Positions 1-11,180 of a stretch of 64,000 nt of DNA are shown here, in pieces (the stretch's first letter is position 1; every line of letters begins with the position of its first letter). Below the pieces are notes generated by a model, which was not told the origin of the DNA, did not search any database, and was given only the letters and a program-made list of their open reading frames with translations. Origin of the DNA: Tragulus kanchil (lineage: Eukaryota > Chordata > Mammalia > Artiodactyla > Tragulidae); assembly GCA_022376925.1 (NCBI GenBank), contig JAIOJX010000006.1:58489394-58553393 (forward strand). The letters are read 5' to 3'. A program made the translations under genes and the position numbers.

Positions 1-79
1 CGAAAATCTACCCAAAAATAAAAGCCCAGGGCCAGATGGTTTCACAAGTGAATTCTACCAAACATTTAAAGAAGAGCTA

Positions 80-619
80 ATGCCTGTCTTTCTAAAACTC
101 TTCCAAAAAATTGCACAGGAAGGAACACTTCTAAACACATTCTATGAGGCCGCCATCAACCTGATACCAAAGCCAGGCAAAGACAACACAAAAAAAGAAA
201 ATTATAGACCAATTTCACTGATGAATCTAGATGCCAAAATCCTCAAGAAAATCCTAGCAAACAGAATTCAACAACACATCACAAAGCTCATACATCACGA
301 TCAAGTCTGGTTCATCCCAGGCATGCAAGGATTCTTCAATATCTGCAAATCAATCAATGTGATACACCATATCAACAAATTGAGAGACAAAAATCACATG
401 ATCATCTCAATAGATGCAGAAAAAGCCTTCGACAAAGTACACCATTCATTTATGATAAAAATTCTTCAGAAAATGGGCATAGAAGGAACCTATCTCAACA
501 TAGTGAAAGCCATATATGAGAAGCCCACAGCAAACATTATCCTCAATGGTGAAAAACTGAAAGCATTTCCTCAAAGATCAGGAAAAGCCAGGCGTGTCCA
601 CTTTCACCACTATTATTAA
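80..619 (+). pseudogene. L1 ORF2 fragment, reverse transcriptase fingers and palm (motif A)
   Basis: This 179-codon frame carries the L1 RT core: the FIPGMQG-like segment, then [13 protein letters not shown], which holds the first catalytic Asp of motif A, then [13 protein letters not shown]. The frame leaves the L1 protein near base 585, where the usual [16 protein letters not shown] motif B reads as [14 protein letters not shown] one-base loss there explains the change. The downstream FADD motif (712-723) is therefore in another frame. The ATG at 80 is an internal Met and not a real start. This is a dead fragment of one ORF2 and not an independent gene. Confidence 0.9.
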
Positions 620-894
620 ACATAGTCCTGGAAGTTCTAGCAACAGCAATAAGAGAAGAGAAAGAAATAAAAGGAATCCAGATTGGAAAGGAAGAAATCA
701 AAATCTCTCTATTTGCAGATGACACAATATTATGCATAGAAAATCCCAAAGACACTATTGCAAGACTACTAGAGTTAATCAGCGAATTCAGCAAAGTCGC
801 AGGATTCAAAATCAATATACAGAAATCACTGGCATTCCTATACACAAACAATGAAAAATCAAAAACGAAATCAACGAGGCAATCCCCTTCACCA

Positions 895-1182
895 TTGCAA
901 CCAAAAATAATAAAATATCTAGGAATAAACGTACACAACAAAACAAAAGAACTGTACACTGAAAATTACAAGACAATCATGAGAGACATTAAAGAAGACT
1001 TAAACAGACGGAGAGATATTCCATGTTCTTGGGTCGGAAGAATCAATACTGTGAAAATGACCACACTACCAAATGTCATCTATAGATTCATTGCGATCCC
1101 TATCAAACTACCACTGAGATTCTTCACAGAACTAGACCAAAGGATAACACAGTTCATATGGAAACAAAAAGACCTCAAATAG
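895..1182 (+). pseudogene. L1 ORF2 fragment after the palm (first copy)
   Basis: The frame reads [28 protein letters not shown] and FIWKQKDLK, the usual L1 ORF2 segments between RT motif C and the C-terminal domain. It stops at 1180-1182, where the element needs a frame change to continue into the PQIAKAIL segment. An identical frame at 1955-2242 is the second copy of the 291-1290 duplication. Confidence 0.88.
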
Positions 1183-1319
1183 CCAAAGCTATCCTGAGGA
1201 AGAAGAATGGAGCTGGAGGAATCAGCCTTCCTAACTTCAGACTCTACTACAAAGCAACAGTCATCAAGACAGTATGGTACTGGCACAAAACAGAATTCCA
1301 ATTTCACTGATGAATCTAG

Positions 1320-1679
1320 ATGCCAAAACCCAAAACCAAAAGCCCTAAAATACATCACGATCAAGTCTGGTTCATCCCAGGCATGCAAGGATTCTTCAAT
1401 ATCTGCAAATCAATCAATGTGATACACCATATCAACAAATTGAGAGACAAAAATCACATGATCATCTCAATAGATGCAGAAAAAGCCTTCGACAAAGTAC
1501 ACCATTCATTTATGATAAAAATTCTTCAGAAAATGGGCATAGAAGGAACCTATCTCAACATAGTGAAAGCCATATATGAGAAGCCCACAGCAAACATTAT
1601 CCTCAATGGTGAAAAACTGAAAGCATTTCCTCAAAGATCAGGAAAAGCCAGGCGTGTCCACTTTCACCACTATTATTAA
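1320..1679 (+). pseudogene. L1 ORF2 RT fragment, duplicate copy
   Basis: From codon 12 this repeats the 80-619 frame exactly, including KAFDKVHH and the same frame break at its end. Its first residues ([11 protein letters not shown]) come from the damaged junction at 1291-1350 and not from L1. It exists only because of the 1060-bp duplication. Confidence 0.9.
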
Positions 1680-1954
1680 ACATAGTCCTGGAAGTTCTAG
1701 CAACAGCAATAAGAGAAGAGAAAGAAATAAAAGGAATCCAGATTGGAAAGGAAGAAATCAAAATCTCTCTATTTGCAGATGACACAATATTATGCATAGA
1801 AAATCCCAAAGACACTATTGCAAGACTACTAGAGTTAATCAGCGAATTCAGCAAAGTCGCAGGATTCAAAATCAATATACAGAAATCACTGGCATTCCTA
1901 TACACAAACAATGAAAAATCAAAAACGAAATCAACGAGGCAATCCCCTTCACCA

Positions 1955-2242
1955 TTGCAACCAAAAATAATAAAATATCTAGGAATAAACGTACACAACA
2001 AAACAAAAGAACTGTACACTGAAAATTACAAGACAATCATGAGAGACATTAAAGAAGACTTAAACAGACGGAGAGATATTCCATGTTCTTGGGTCGGAAG
2101 AATCAATACTGTGAAAATGACCACACTACCAAATGTCATCTATAGATTCATTGCGATCCCTATCAAACTACCACTGAGATTCTTCACAGAACTAGACCAA
2201 AGGATAACACAGTTCATATGGAAACAAAAAGACCTCAAATAG
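1955..2242 (+). pseudogene. L1 ORF2 fragment after the palm (second copy)
   Basis: This is identical to 895-1182, displaced by 1060 bp. In this copy the following C-terminal domain frame (from 2218) overlaps it in a different frame, as in the parent element. Confidence 0.88.
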
Positions 2243-4266
2243 CCAAAGCTATCCTGAGGAAGAAGAATGGAGCTGGAGGAATCAGCCTTCCTAACTTCAG
2301 ACTCTACTACAAAGCAACAGTCATCAAGACAGTATGGTACTGGCACAAAAACAGAAATATCGACCAATGGAACAAGATTGAGAACCCAGAGATAAACCCA
2401 CACACCTATGAGTACCTTATTTTTGACAATGCAGATGAACATATAAAATGGGACAAAGACAACCTCTTCAACAAATGGTGCTGGGAAAATTGGACAGCTA
2501 CATGCAAAAAAATGAAGTTGGAACATTCCCTGACACCATACACAAAGATCAACTCAAAATGGATTAAAGACCTAAATGTAAGGCCAGAAACCATCAAACT
2601 CTTAGAGGAGAATATAGGCAAAACCCTCAAGGACATCAATCAAAGCAAGATCTTCTCTGACCCACCTACTAGAATAGCGGAACTAAAAAGACAAATGAAC
2701 ATGTGGGACCTCATGAAACTTAAAAGCTTTTGTACAGCAAAAGAAATTACAAAAAAGCTGGAAAGACAGCCCACAGAGTGGGAGGAAATCATAGCAAATG
2801 AAACAACAGACAAAGAATTCATCTCCAAAATCTACAAGCAACTCAGACAACTCAGCACTGGAAAAACGAACAACCCAATCAAAAAATGGGGAAAAGATCT
2901 AAAGAGACTCCTCTCCAAAGAGGACATACAGATGGCCCAAAAGCACATGAAACGATGCTCAACTTCACTTATAATTAGGGAAATTCAAATCAAAACTACA
3001 ATGAGATATCACCTCACACCCGTCAGAATGGCCATCATCCACAAATCGACAGACAATAAATGCTGGAGAGGGTGCGGAGAAAAGGGAACTCTTTTGCATT
3101 GCTGGTGGGAATGTAAATCATAAAAAAAAAAGGAATAAACGTACACAACAAAACAAAAGAACTGTACACTGAAAATTACAAGACAATCATGAGAGACATT
3201 AAAGAAGACTTAAACAGACGGAGAGATATTCCATGTTCTTGGGTCGGAAGAATCAATACTGTGAAAATGACCACACTACCAAATGTCATCTATAGATTCA
3301 TTGATCCCTATCAAACTACCACTGAGATTCTTCACAGAACTAGACCAAAGGATAACACAGTTCATATGGAAACAAAAAGACCTCAAATAGCCAAAGCTAT
3401 CCTGAGGAAGAAGAATGGAGCTGGAGGAATCAGCCTTCCTAACTTCAGACTCTACTACAAAGCAACAGTCATCAAGACAGTATGGTACTGGCACAAAAAC
3501 AGAAATATCGACCAATGGAACAAGATTGAGAACCCAGAGATAAACCCACACACCTATGAGTACCTTATTTTTGACAATGCAGATGAACATATAAAATGGG
3601 ACAAAGACAACCTCTTCAACAAATGGTGCTGGGAAAATTGGACAGCTACATGCAAAAAAATGAAGTTGGAACATTCCCTGACACCATACACAAAGATCAA
3701 CTCAAAATGGATTAAAGACCTAAATGTAAGGCCAGAAACCATCAAACTCTTAGAGGAGAATATAGGCAAAACCCTCAAGGACATCAATCAAAGCAAGATC
3801 TTCTCTGACCCACCTACTAGAATAGCGGAACTAAAAAGACAAATGAACATGTGGGACCTCATGAAACTTAAAAGCTTTTGTACAGCAAAAGAAATTACAA
3901 AAAAGCTGGAAAGACAGCCCACAGAGTGGGAGGAAATCATAGCAAATGAAACAACAGACAAAGAATTCATCTCCAAAATCTACAAGCAACTCAGACAACT
4001 CAGCACTGGAAAAACGAACAACCCAATCAAAAAATGGGGAAAAGATCTAAAGAGACTCCTCTCCAAAGAGGACATACAGATGGCCCAAAAGCACATGAAA
4101 CGATGCTCAACTTCACTTATAATTAGGGAAATTCAAATCAAAACTACAATGAGATATCACCTCACACCCGTCAGAATGGCCATCATCCACAAATCGACAG
4201 ACAATAAATGCTGGAGAGGGTGCGGAGAAAAGGGAACTCTTTTGCATTGCTGGTGGGAATGTAAAT
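1981..4266. repeat. Tandem duplication 2 (1981-3118 = 3131-4266, spacing 1150 then 1148)
   Basis: The second copy starts after an A-rich join (3119-3130) that looks like a collapsed form of 1960-1980. A 2-bp deletion near its start shifts the spacing by two. It overlaps the second copy of duplication 1. Confidence 0.95.
2218..3123 (+). pseudogene. L1 ORF2 C-terminal domain (first copy)
   Basis: This 301-codon frame holds the C-terminal half of ORF2: [43 protein letters not shown] and [20 protein letters not shown]. It ends with the Cys/His pattern [18 protein letters not shown], which in L1 proteins is linked to RNA binding. It is cut off at 3118, where the duplicate starts. The L1 frame continues only in the second copy ([15 protein letters not shown]). 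The Met at 2218 is internal. Confidence 0.9.
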
Positions 4267-4352
4267 TGATACAGCCTCTATGGAAGACAGTATGGAGATT
4301 CCTTAAAAAACTAAAAATAGAAGCACCATACGACCCAGCAATCCCATTCTGA
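3189..4352 (+). pseudogene. L1 ORF2 C-terminal domain (second copy), longest open frame in the window
   Basis: This 387-codon frame starts in the [20 protein letters not shown] segment. A 2-bp deletion at about 3303 (relative to 2153-2154) moves it out of the L1 frame for about 20 residues ([12 protein letters not shown] and so on). That joins it to the frame of the C-terminal domain, which is otherwise separate. It then matches 2218-3118 exactly and continues to [27 protein letters not shown]. The open length is a by-product of the duplication edge and does not indicate coding selection. No promoter or start context is visible. Confidence 0.88.
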
Positions 4353-4962
4353 GGCTTATACACTGATGAAATCAAATCTGAAAGAAGCACCTGTACCCCA
4401 ATGTTCATTACAGCTCCCTATACAATAGCCAGAACATGGAAGCAGCCTAGATATCCATCGAGGAACGAATGGATAAAGAGGCGCTGGTACATATATACAA
4501 TGGATTAGTACACAGGTGTAAAGAGAAATGCAGAAGTATCAGCCCTCATGAGGTGGCTGGATCTAGAACGTCTCATCAAAAGTGAAGTCAGTCAGAAAGA
4601 GAAGGACAAATACAGTATACTAACACATATATATGGAATCTAGTAGGATGGTGATGATGGCACATGCAGTGAAGCAACAGAAAGACAGACATGGACTGTG
4701 GACATATGGACATTGTGGGGAAGGAACAGAGAGTGGGAGGCGTAAAGGAAGTAGCATATAGGCCTGTACTCTCATAAGTGAAGAAAATAGCTCTAGTCAT
4801 TGCTCTGTGAGAAAAGGGGATCCTTCAGGGGTGCTGTGTGATGTTCGGGAGGGGTGGGAATGGGGGATATACATATGACTCAGGTGGGAACATACGTATC
4901 TGTAAGCAACAAAAATCTGTAAAAGTTAAAAGCAAAATAAAGGTTTTAAAAAAAAAAAAAGA

Positions 4963-5640
4963 ACAGAAATAAATCAGTGAGTTTCCTGAATACCCTAGTG
5001 TTTGCCAACATTATGCTAAATAAATAGTGGATAAAACGTTCCTTCCCCAAGAGGTTCAAATCTACTTTGGTGATGTGTTAACCTGCATAAACATAAACAG
5101 AGTAAATATCTAATGTTTACAATTACAAGTCAATCTTTAAATCGATCAAAAGAAAATGGCAAGGTCTATAAACCTCAAAATCTTTTTTCTCAAAGACATT
5201 TCTGCTTTCTTTTGAGTTAAGCCTCAGGCAGAATTCCTAGGAAAATCTTCAGCTGGTAGTGAACCTTTATCCTGGTTATTATCACATACCAGTCATGAAA
5301 CCATATTTATAGCATTTGTCAAGTGCCTTACCTTGAAGAATGGCAAGTGCTACAAGAGTTGAAAGAACATTAAATATGTAAAGGGATTCCTTGACTTAAC
5401 ACTAAGCATTTTCAGTTCCACTTAAACTTTTGGTATTACCATCTCTTTTTAATGCAAATTGTTCTACAGTATAAGAATTTCCCAGTTATGGGGACCTTCA
5501 CGGCTGGCAAAGCTTAGACTAACTCATCTGCAGTATGCAGCTGGTTTGCTGCATTATCTGGATACTTCAGAGTGGCAGTGAAATCAGCCTGACTCTGCTT
5601 AATATGATAACTCATAGTTTGTGCCAGCCTTTCAACTAAT
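4963..5640. other. No recognised feature
   Basis: AT-rich DNA with no repeat family or reading frame that I can recognise. It is the left part of duplication 3. Confidence 0.6.
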
Positions 5641-7217
5641 GTGCTGTCTGTGTGTGTGTCTGTGTGTGTGTGTGTATGTGTCTAGGTACTTTTTTTTTTT
5701 TACATGATTTTTGATGGGAAATCATAGACAAAAAATAAAAATTACAGAATTCAAACTAGTAAGAACTTTTGAAAATTTCTTCAGAAGGAGTGATATTGCC
5801 AAAATTAAATCACTTCAATTCAATTTTAATTAAATATCTGAGTCATTTTCCTCTTTTAATGCACTATTTTATGAGAATAATTTCTAAAGTACAACTTTTG
5901 ACTCTAAGATTTCATTTCATCATTTTTTTTTAATATTGAGACTAAGTTAGCTCTTAGTTCAAGGTCTTCTAAAGATTCAATGAAATTTAAAATGTAAAAA
6001 AGGACATACAATTGAGATAGCAGAGTCAATAGTGTTATAAATGTAGAGCCAATCAATACACAACAGCTACAGTGACAAACTACTAGAAGCCCATATGTCA
6101 TTGAGAGTCTATCAATACCCTAGTGTTTGCCAACATTATGCTAAATAAATAGTGGATAAAACGTTCCTTCCCCAAGAGGTTCAAATCTACTTTGGTGATG
6201 TGTTAACCTGCATAAACATAAACAGAGTAAATATCTAATGTTTACAATTACAAGTCAATCTTTAAATCGATCAAAAGAAAATGGCAAGGTCTATAAACCT
6301 CAAAATCTTTTTTCTCAAAGACATTTCTGCTTTCTTTTGAGTTAAGCCTCAGGCAGAATTCCTAGGAAAATCTTCAGCTGGTAGTGAACCTTTATCCTGG
6401 TTATTATCACATACCAGTCATGAAACCATATTTATAGCATTTGTCAAGTGCCTTACCTTGAAGAATGGCAAGTGCTACAAGAGTTGAAAGAACATTAAAT
6501 ATGTAAAGGGATTCCTTGACTTAACACTAAGCATTTTCAGTTCCACTTAAACTTTTGGTATTACCATCTCTTTTTAATGCAAATTGTTCTACAGTATAAG
6601 AATTTCCCAGTTATGGGGACCTTCACGGCTGGCAAAGCTTAGACTAACTCATCTGCAGTATGCAGCTGGTTTGCTGCATTATCTGGATACTTCAGAGTGG
6701 CAGTGAAATCAGCCTGACTCTGCTTAATATGATAACTCATAGTTTGTGCCAGCCTTTCAACTAATGTGCTGTCTGTGTGTGTGTCTGTGTGTGTGTGTGT
6801 ATGTGTCTAGGTACTTTTTTTTTTTTACATGATTTTTGATGGGAAATCATAGACAAAAAATAAAAATTACAGAATTCAAACTAGTAAGAACTTTTGAAAA
6901 TTTCTTCAGAAGGAGTGATATTGCCAAAATTAAATCACTTCAATTCAATTTTAATTAAATATCTGAGTCATTTTCCTCTTTTAATGCACTATTTTATGAG
7001 AATAATTTCTAAAGTACAACTTTTGACTCTAAGATTTCATTTCATCATTTTTTTTTAATATTGAGACTAAGTTAGCTCTTAGTTCAAGGTCTTCTAAAGA
7101 TTCAATGAAATTTAAAATGTAAAAAAGGACATACAGTTGAGATAGCAGAGTCAATAGTGTTATAAATGTAGAGCCAATCAATACACAACAGCTACAGTGA
7201 CAAACTACTAGAAGCCC
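4991..7217. repeat. Tandem duplication 3 (4991-6097 = 6116-7217, spacing 1125)
   Basis: The copies are near-identical, with a SNP-like difference at 6010/7135 (ACAATTG and ACAGTTG). The end of copy one (about 6098-6115) is a shortened version of the sequence that follows copy two (7218-7275): ATGTCATTGA, GAGTCTATC and AAT survive from a longer stretch. Confidence 0.95.
5646..5682. repeat. (TG)n microsatellite
   Basis: A TG-rich run with C and A interruptions, followed by a T-run at about 5691-5701. An identical copy lies at 6771-6807 in the duplicate. Confidence 0.9.
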
Positions 7218-9118
7218 AGGCTTCATATACTGTCATTGAAGTCTTCCTTCTATCCCTACTAGTCTATCGATCAATTTTCGGGTTGGAGACTAGGACAGAG
7301 ATCACCTATGGCATAAATATATGTAGCAAATGATACATTTAAAAGTCATGACTTCCTTAGTTTATTTATCCTGGCTCTAAGAAACTTAAAATTCTTGAGA
7401 TTTTTAATCTCCTTCATTCAAGTTACTAATTACTTGCAAGAAAACTGAATGAAATGAGAGCTAAATGAAATAATGGATAAAAAAATAGTGATTGAATGTG
7501 TGTATAAACAGGAAAAAAATAATTCTGGCTAAGTAGATGAAAAACATGGATTTGGGGGCATCTGACTTAAAATTTGAAGTGTGAGGATTTTCATGAAGGC
7601 AAAATGGAGGAAAACATTTCAGGTTGAGAGAAAATTGCATATGGAAAATGTCAGTCCGATGCCTGGCATGGAGGAACAAGTCATAAGATACATTTTTCTT
7701 TTTATGACCAAATACACAGAAAATGCATGCTCAGCAGTAGGAATTGACTAGTTGAGGTGTATGGCTTGCTAGCATGGAAGGTGTATAAAGGAATGCTGGA
7801 AAGATATAGGGAACTGTGTCTTAAATCCAGAGTATGTCGACTCCTTTACATACTTTTAATGTGATCTTTGATAAATCGCTTACAATCTGTGCCTGAATTT
7901 CCTTATTTGTGGAATGAGAACTATGTTAGTTTCCTAGAGTTGTTGTAACAAAGTACCATAAACTTGGTAGCTTAAAACAACAAAAATGCATTGTTTCAGA
8001 ATTCTGCAGGCTAGAAATCCAAAATTAAATCACTTCAATTCAAATTAAATTAAATATCTGACTCCTTTTCCTCTTTTAATGCACTATTTTATGAGAATAA
8101 TTTCTAAAGTACAACTTTTGACTCTAAGATTTCATTTCATCATTTTTTTTTAATATTGAGACTAAGTTAGCTCTTAGTTCAAGGTCTTCTAAAGATTCAA
8201 TGAAATTTAAAATGTAAAAAAGGACATACAGTTGAGATAGCAGAGTCAATAGTGTTATAAATGTAGAGCCAATCAATACACAACAGCTACAGTGACAAAC
8301 TACTAGAAGCCCAGGCTTCATATACTGTCATTGAAGTCTTCCTTCTATCCCTACTAGTCTATCGATCAATTTTCGGGTTGGAGACTAGGACAGAGATCAC
8401 CTATGGCATAAATATATGTAGCAAATGATACATTTAAAAGTCATGACTTCCTTAGTTTATTTATCCTGGCTCTAAGAAACTTAAAATTCTTGAGATTTTT
8501 AATCTCCTTCATTCAAGTTACTAATTACTTGCAAGAAAACTGAATGAAATGAGAGCTAAATGAAATAATGGATAAAAAAATAGTGATTGAATGTGTGAGT
8601 AAACAGGAAAAAAATAATTCTGGCTAAGTAGATGAAAAACATGGATTTGGGGGCATCTGACTTAAAATTTGAAGTGTGAGGATTTTCATGAAGGCAAAAT
8701 GGAGGAAAACATTTCAGGTTGAGAGAAAATTGCATATGGAAAATGTCAGTCCGATGCCTGGCATGGAGGAACAAGTCATAAGATACATTTTTCTTTTTAT
8801 GACCAAATACACAGAAAATGCATGCTCAGCAGTAGGAATTGACTAGTTGAGGTGTATGGCTTGCTAGCATGGAAGGTGTATAAAGGAATGCTGGAAAGAT
8901 ATAGGGAACTGTGTCTTAAATCCAGAGTATGTCGACTCCTTTACATACTTTTTATGTGATCTTTGATAAATCGCTTACAATCTGTGCCTGAATTTCCTTA
9001 TTTGTGGAATGAGAACTATGTTAGTTTCCTAGAGTTGTTGTAACAAAGTACCATAAACTTGGTAGCTTAAAACAACAAAAATGCATTGTTTCAGAATTCT
9101 GCAGGCTAGAAATCCAAA
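6926..9118. repeat. Tandem duplication 4 (6926-8020 = 8021-9118, spacing 1095)
   Basis: This overlaps duplication 3, so the segment ending in the GACAAACTACTAGAAGCCCA region is present three times (5904, 7029 and 8124). The first 60 bases of copy two carry extra mismatches. Later differences are single bases, for example GTGTATAAAC and GTGAGTAAAC. Confidence 0.95.
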
Positions 9119-9445
9119 AATCAATACTTGGAAGTCTGTAGGGAAATGCTTCTTTGCCTTTTTCTAGCTTCTCATTGTTTGCTTACAATTTTTGCTGTCC
9201 TTGGCTTGTAGCTGCATACCTCTGATATCTGTTTTAACTGTCACATAGCATTCTTCCTTTCTGTCTCCAGTTTCATATGATGTCTTATCAGAATTCCCTA
9301 GTCACATTTCATTAGCAGCACCTTACCCCAGTATGACTTTATCTTAACTGAATAATCTGCAATGATCCTATATCTAAATAAAGTTGTATTCTTAGGTACT
9401 GGATGTTGGGATTTCAATGTATTTTTTAAGGAAACAGAATTCAAC
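9020..9445 (-). mobile_element. MaLR (MLT1/MST-type) solo LTR, antisense
   Basis: The plus strand reads TTAGTTTCCTAGAGTTGTTG, then AGTACCATAAACTTGGTAGC, and ends near GAATTCAACCAGATAAAG. That is the reverse complement of an ancient non-autonomous ERVL-MaLR LTR as I know the family. The edges are approximate. The first about 95 bases also occur at 7925-8020, where duplication 4 cuts them off. Confidence 0.75.
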
Positions 9446-9589
9446 CAGATAAAGACACTATAATATCGACATATTTCATTGCAATGTTGAGAGGCTTACA
9501 TATGATAGCATATGATTATGTAAGCTTGTTGTAAATACAAAATTAATTGAATGTATGTTATATGCTGAGTACAGCTGTGAAATCATATG

Positions 9590-9760
9590 AAATAGCTGTC
9601 TCCCAGATAGATTCGCACTCATTTTAATACATGGAAAAAGTAAGCTACAAAGATATTAACAGCCTTGCAGAAGGTCACATAAGTAGTAAGAGGGATAGCC
9701 AGGGTCCAAAACCATGAATGATGGTTATACCACAGATTCTTGAATTCTTCCCTCTATGTT
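9590..9760 (+). mobile_element. MIR SINE, diverged
   Basis: The core and 3' region of a mammalian-wide interspersed repeat is recognisable by the pattern CAGAAGGTCACATAAGTAGTAAG followed by a GGATAGCCAGGG-like segment. The left edge is uncertain. Confidence 0.55.
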
Positions 9761-11180
9761 TCTCAACAATAGCATGCAGATAAATAAATAAAGATCTATT
9801 TCCATACTTCTACCTTTAGATATCCTAGTTCTTCCTGAAACCATAAAATGTTTTACAATGACTCAAGGGGAAATTATCTACTAAAATAAACTGACAGTGC
9901 TCAAACCTGAAAGTCTGCTTTTTAGGTCCTTAATCCTTATGCCTTAGAAAAATGAAGGGACAGTTTTCTTCTATTTTCTTAATTTCCTTGCCTAAAATGG
10001 GTGATCAGAAATAGAAAAATTCCCATACCTTGATTTTTTATATAATCATAAAATTTGATTAAAAACAAAGGAAGTGTTTAGATTTTAAAAATGTGACTTG
10101 TAAAATCCCATATCAAATTTATAATTTTCAGAGGTGTGTCACCATGAAGTAAAGGTCACTTATGTATAGCTATTAGCAGAAACCCTTTCTGTCTGTATAT
10201 TCTATCCTGTTGCTTGTCCTTTGTTCATTTGGTTCCTATTATTCTCTCTTCTATGCACATGATGGAAGGAGGTCATCCTATAAAAGTTGCATGTGTCACA
10301 CAATTTATCTCAGCCTGCATTTTGTGCTCTAAGGGGACTGAAATTTCACTCAGAGGAAGTTTGTGCCCATTCTAAGAATGTCATTCACCTAAAACATCCA
10401 TCACTGTTATTATATGTAGTGAATTATTAATTGAATATTTGGAGACAATATAACAAACAAGGAAGACAGAGATTAGTTCTTTGTAAGTATTAGTAGTTAT
10501 AATGGTTGAAACTATAACCAGCCATACATTCAAGATATTGGTGTGCGGTAGATTACCAAGGCTCTTAATGTGAAACAATGTTGTGAAGTTGCTTACACCT
10601 GTCTCCTGAATAACAGACCTGTTCTTCCAACTTGCTATGGGACATCTCCATATGAGAATGGCACAGAAACTTTAACTCATTGGGTGCCAAAATATACATA
10701 ATCTTTTCCTAAGTAACTCTTTGGACTATAATGATGCATTGAGTGGGCTTCCTGGACCTGTTTTCCATAATTGCAATTTGGTATAGAATGCTTTCAAAGT
10801 CTTTAGGTAACCTTTTCATTTGGCTCACTTTTGATGAATTGGACTGTATTTATTTTTAGCAATGTTAATTTTCTCTCCTTCTAGTTTTGTCTTTATTTCT
10901 TTTTTTCCCCCTTTACTTTCTTGAACATCTACATCTCTGCTTGTGTTATTTCTTCATTTGAGTGTGTGCATCAATAAATTAAAATCCTGGCTAAACAAGC
11001 TCAAAGTAAAAGAGATAAAATTTGTGATTAACAGAGGTAGCAGGTAGGGAGAGGGAACACTATATGAAGGCACTCAAAAGATACTACAAATTTCCAGTTG
11101 TAAGATAAGTAAATACTAGCAATATAATGAAAGCATGGTAAATGTAATTAATATTGCTGTATGTCGTATATGAAAGTTGT
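9761..11180. other. No recognised feature
   Basis: AT-rich intergenic-type sequence. The reading frames are all short and resemble no known family. Confidence 0.6.

Larger units (their letters stand above)
291..2350. repeat. Tandem duplication 1 (291-1290 = 1351-2350, spacing 1060)
   Basis: The two copies are essentially identical L1 ORF2 sequence. The 60-bp join (1291-1350) is not random. It contains a recognisable but deletion-riddled version of 200-290, including AATTTCACTGATGAATCTAG from 211. The spacing drops from 1090 to 1060 across it. Confidence 0.95.
1..4962 (+). mobile_element. L1 LINE, sense: ORF2 reverse transcriptase to 3' UTR and poly(A)
   Basis: This is the 3' part of a non-LTR retrotransposon. 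It enters the window inside ORF2, just before the reverse transcriptase palm, and runs through the C-terminal Cys/His region and the 3' UTR (about 4350-4940). It ends in an A-run at 4950-4962. Recognisable peptides include KAFDKVHH (motif A, from base 419), FADD at 712-723 (motif C) and the C-terminal [14 protein letters not shown] pattern. ORF2 supplies the endonuclease and reverse transcriptase for target-primed insertion, but several frameshifts mean this copy cannot encode it. Two tandem duplications (291-2350 and 1981-4266) lengthen it by about 2.2 kb beyond the element's natural structure. The 5' part lies outside the window. Confidence 0.93.

Noticed and set aside
543..959. 138-codon minus-strand frame, repeated exactly at 1603-2019
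   Set aside because: It is the antisense shadow of the L1 reverse transcriptase, and the repeat is due to duplication 1.
4991..9118. A kilobase-scale satellite array
   Set aside because: The unit sequence differs at each duplicated place in the window and only the spacing is shared, which is not how satellites behave.
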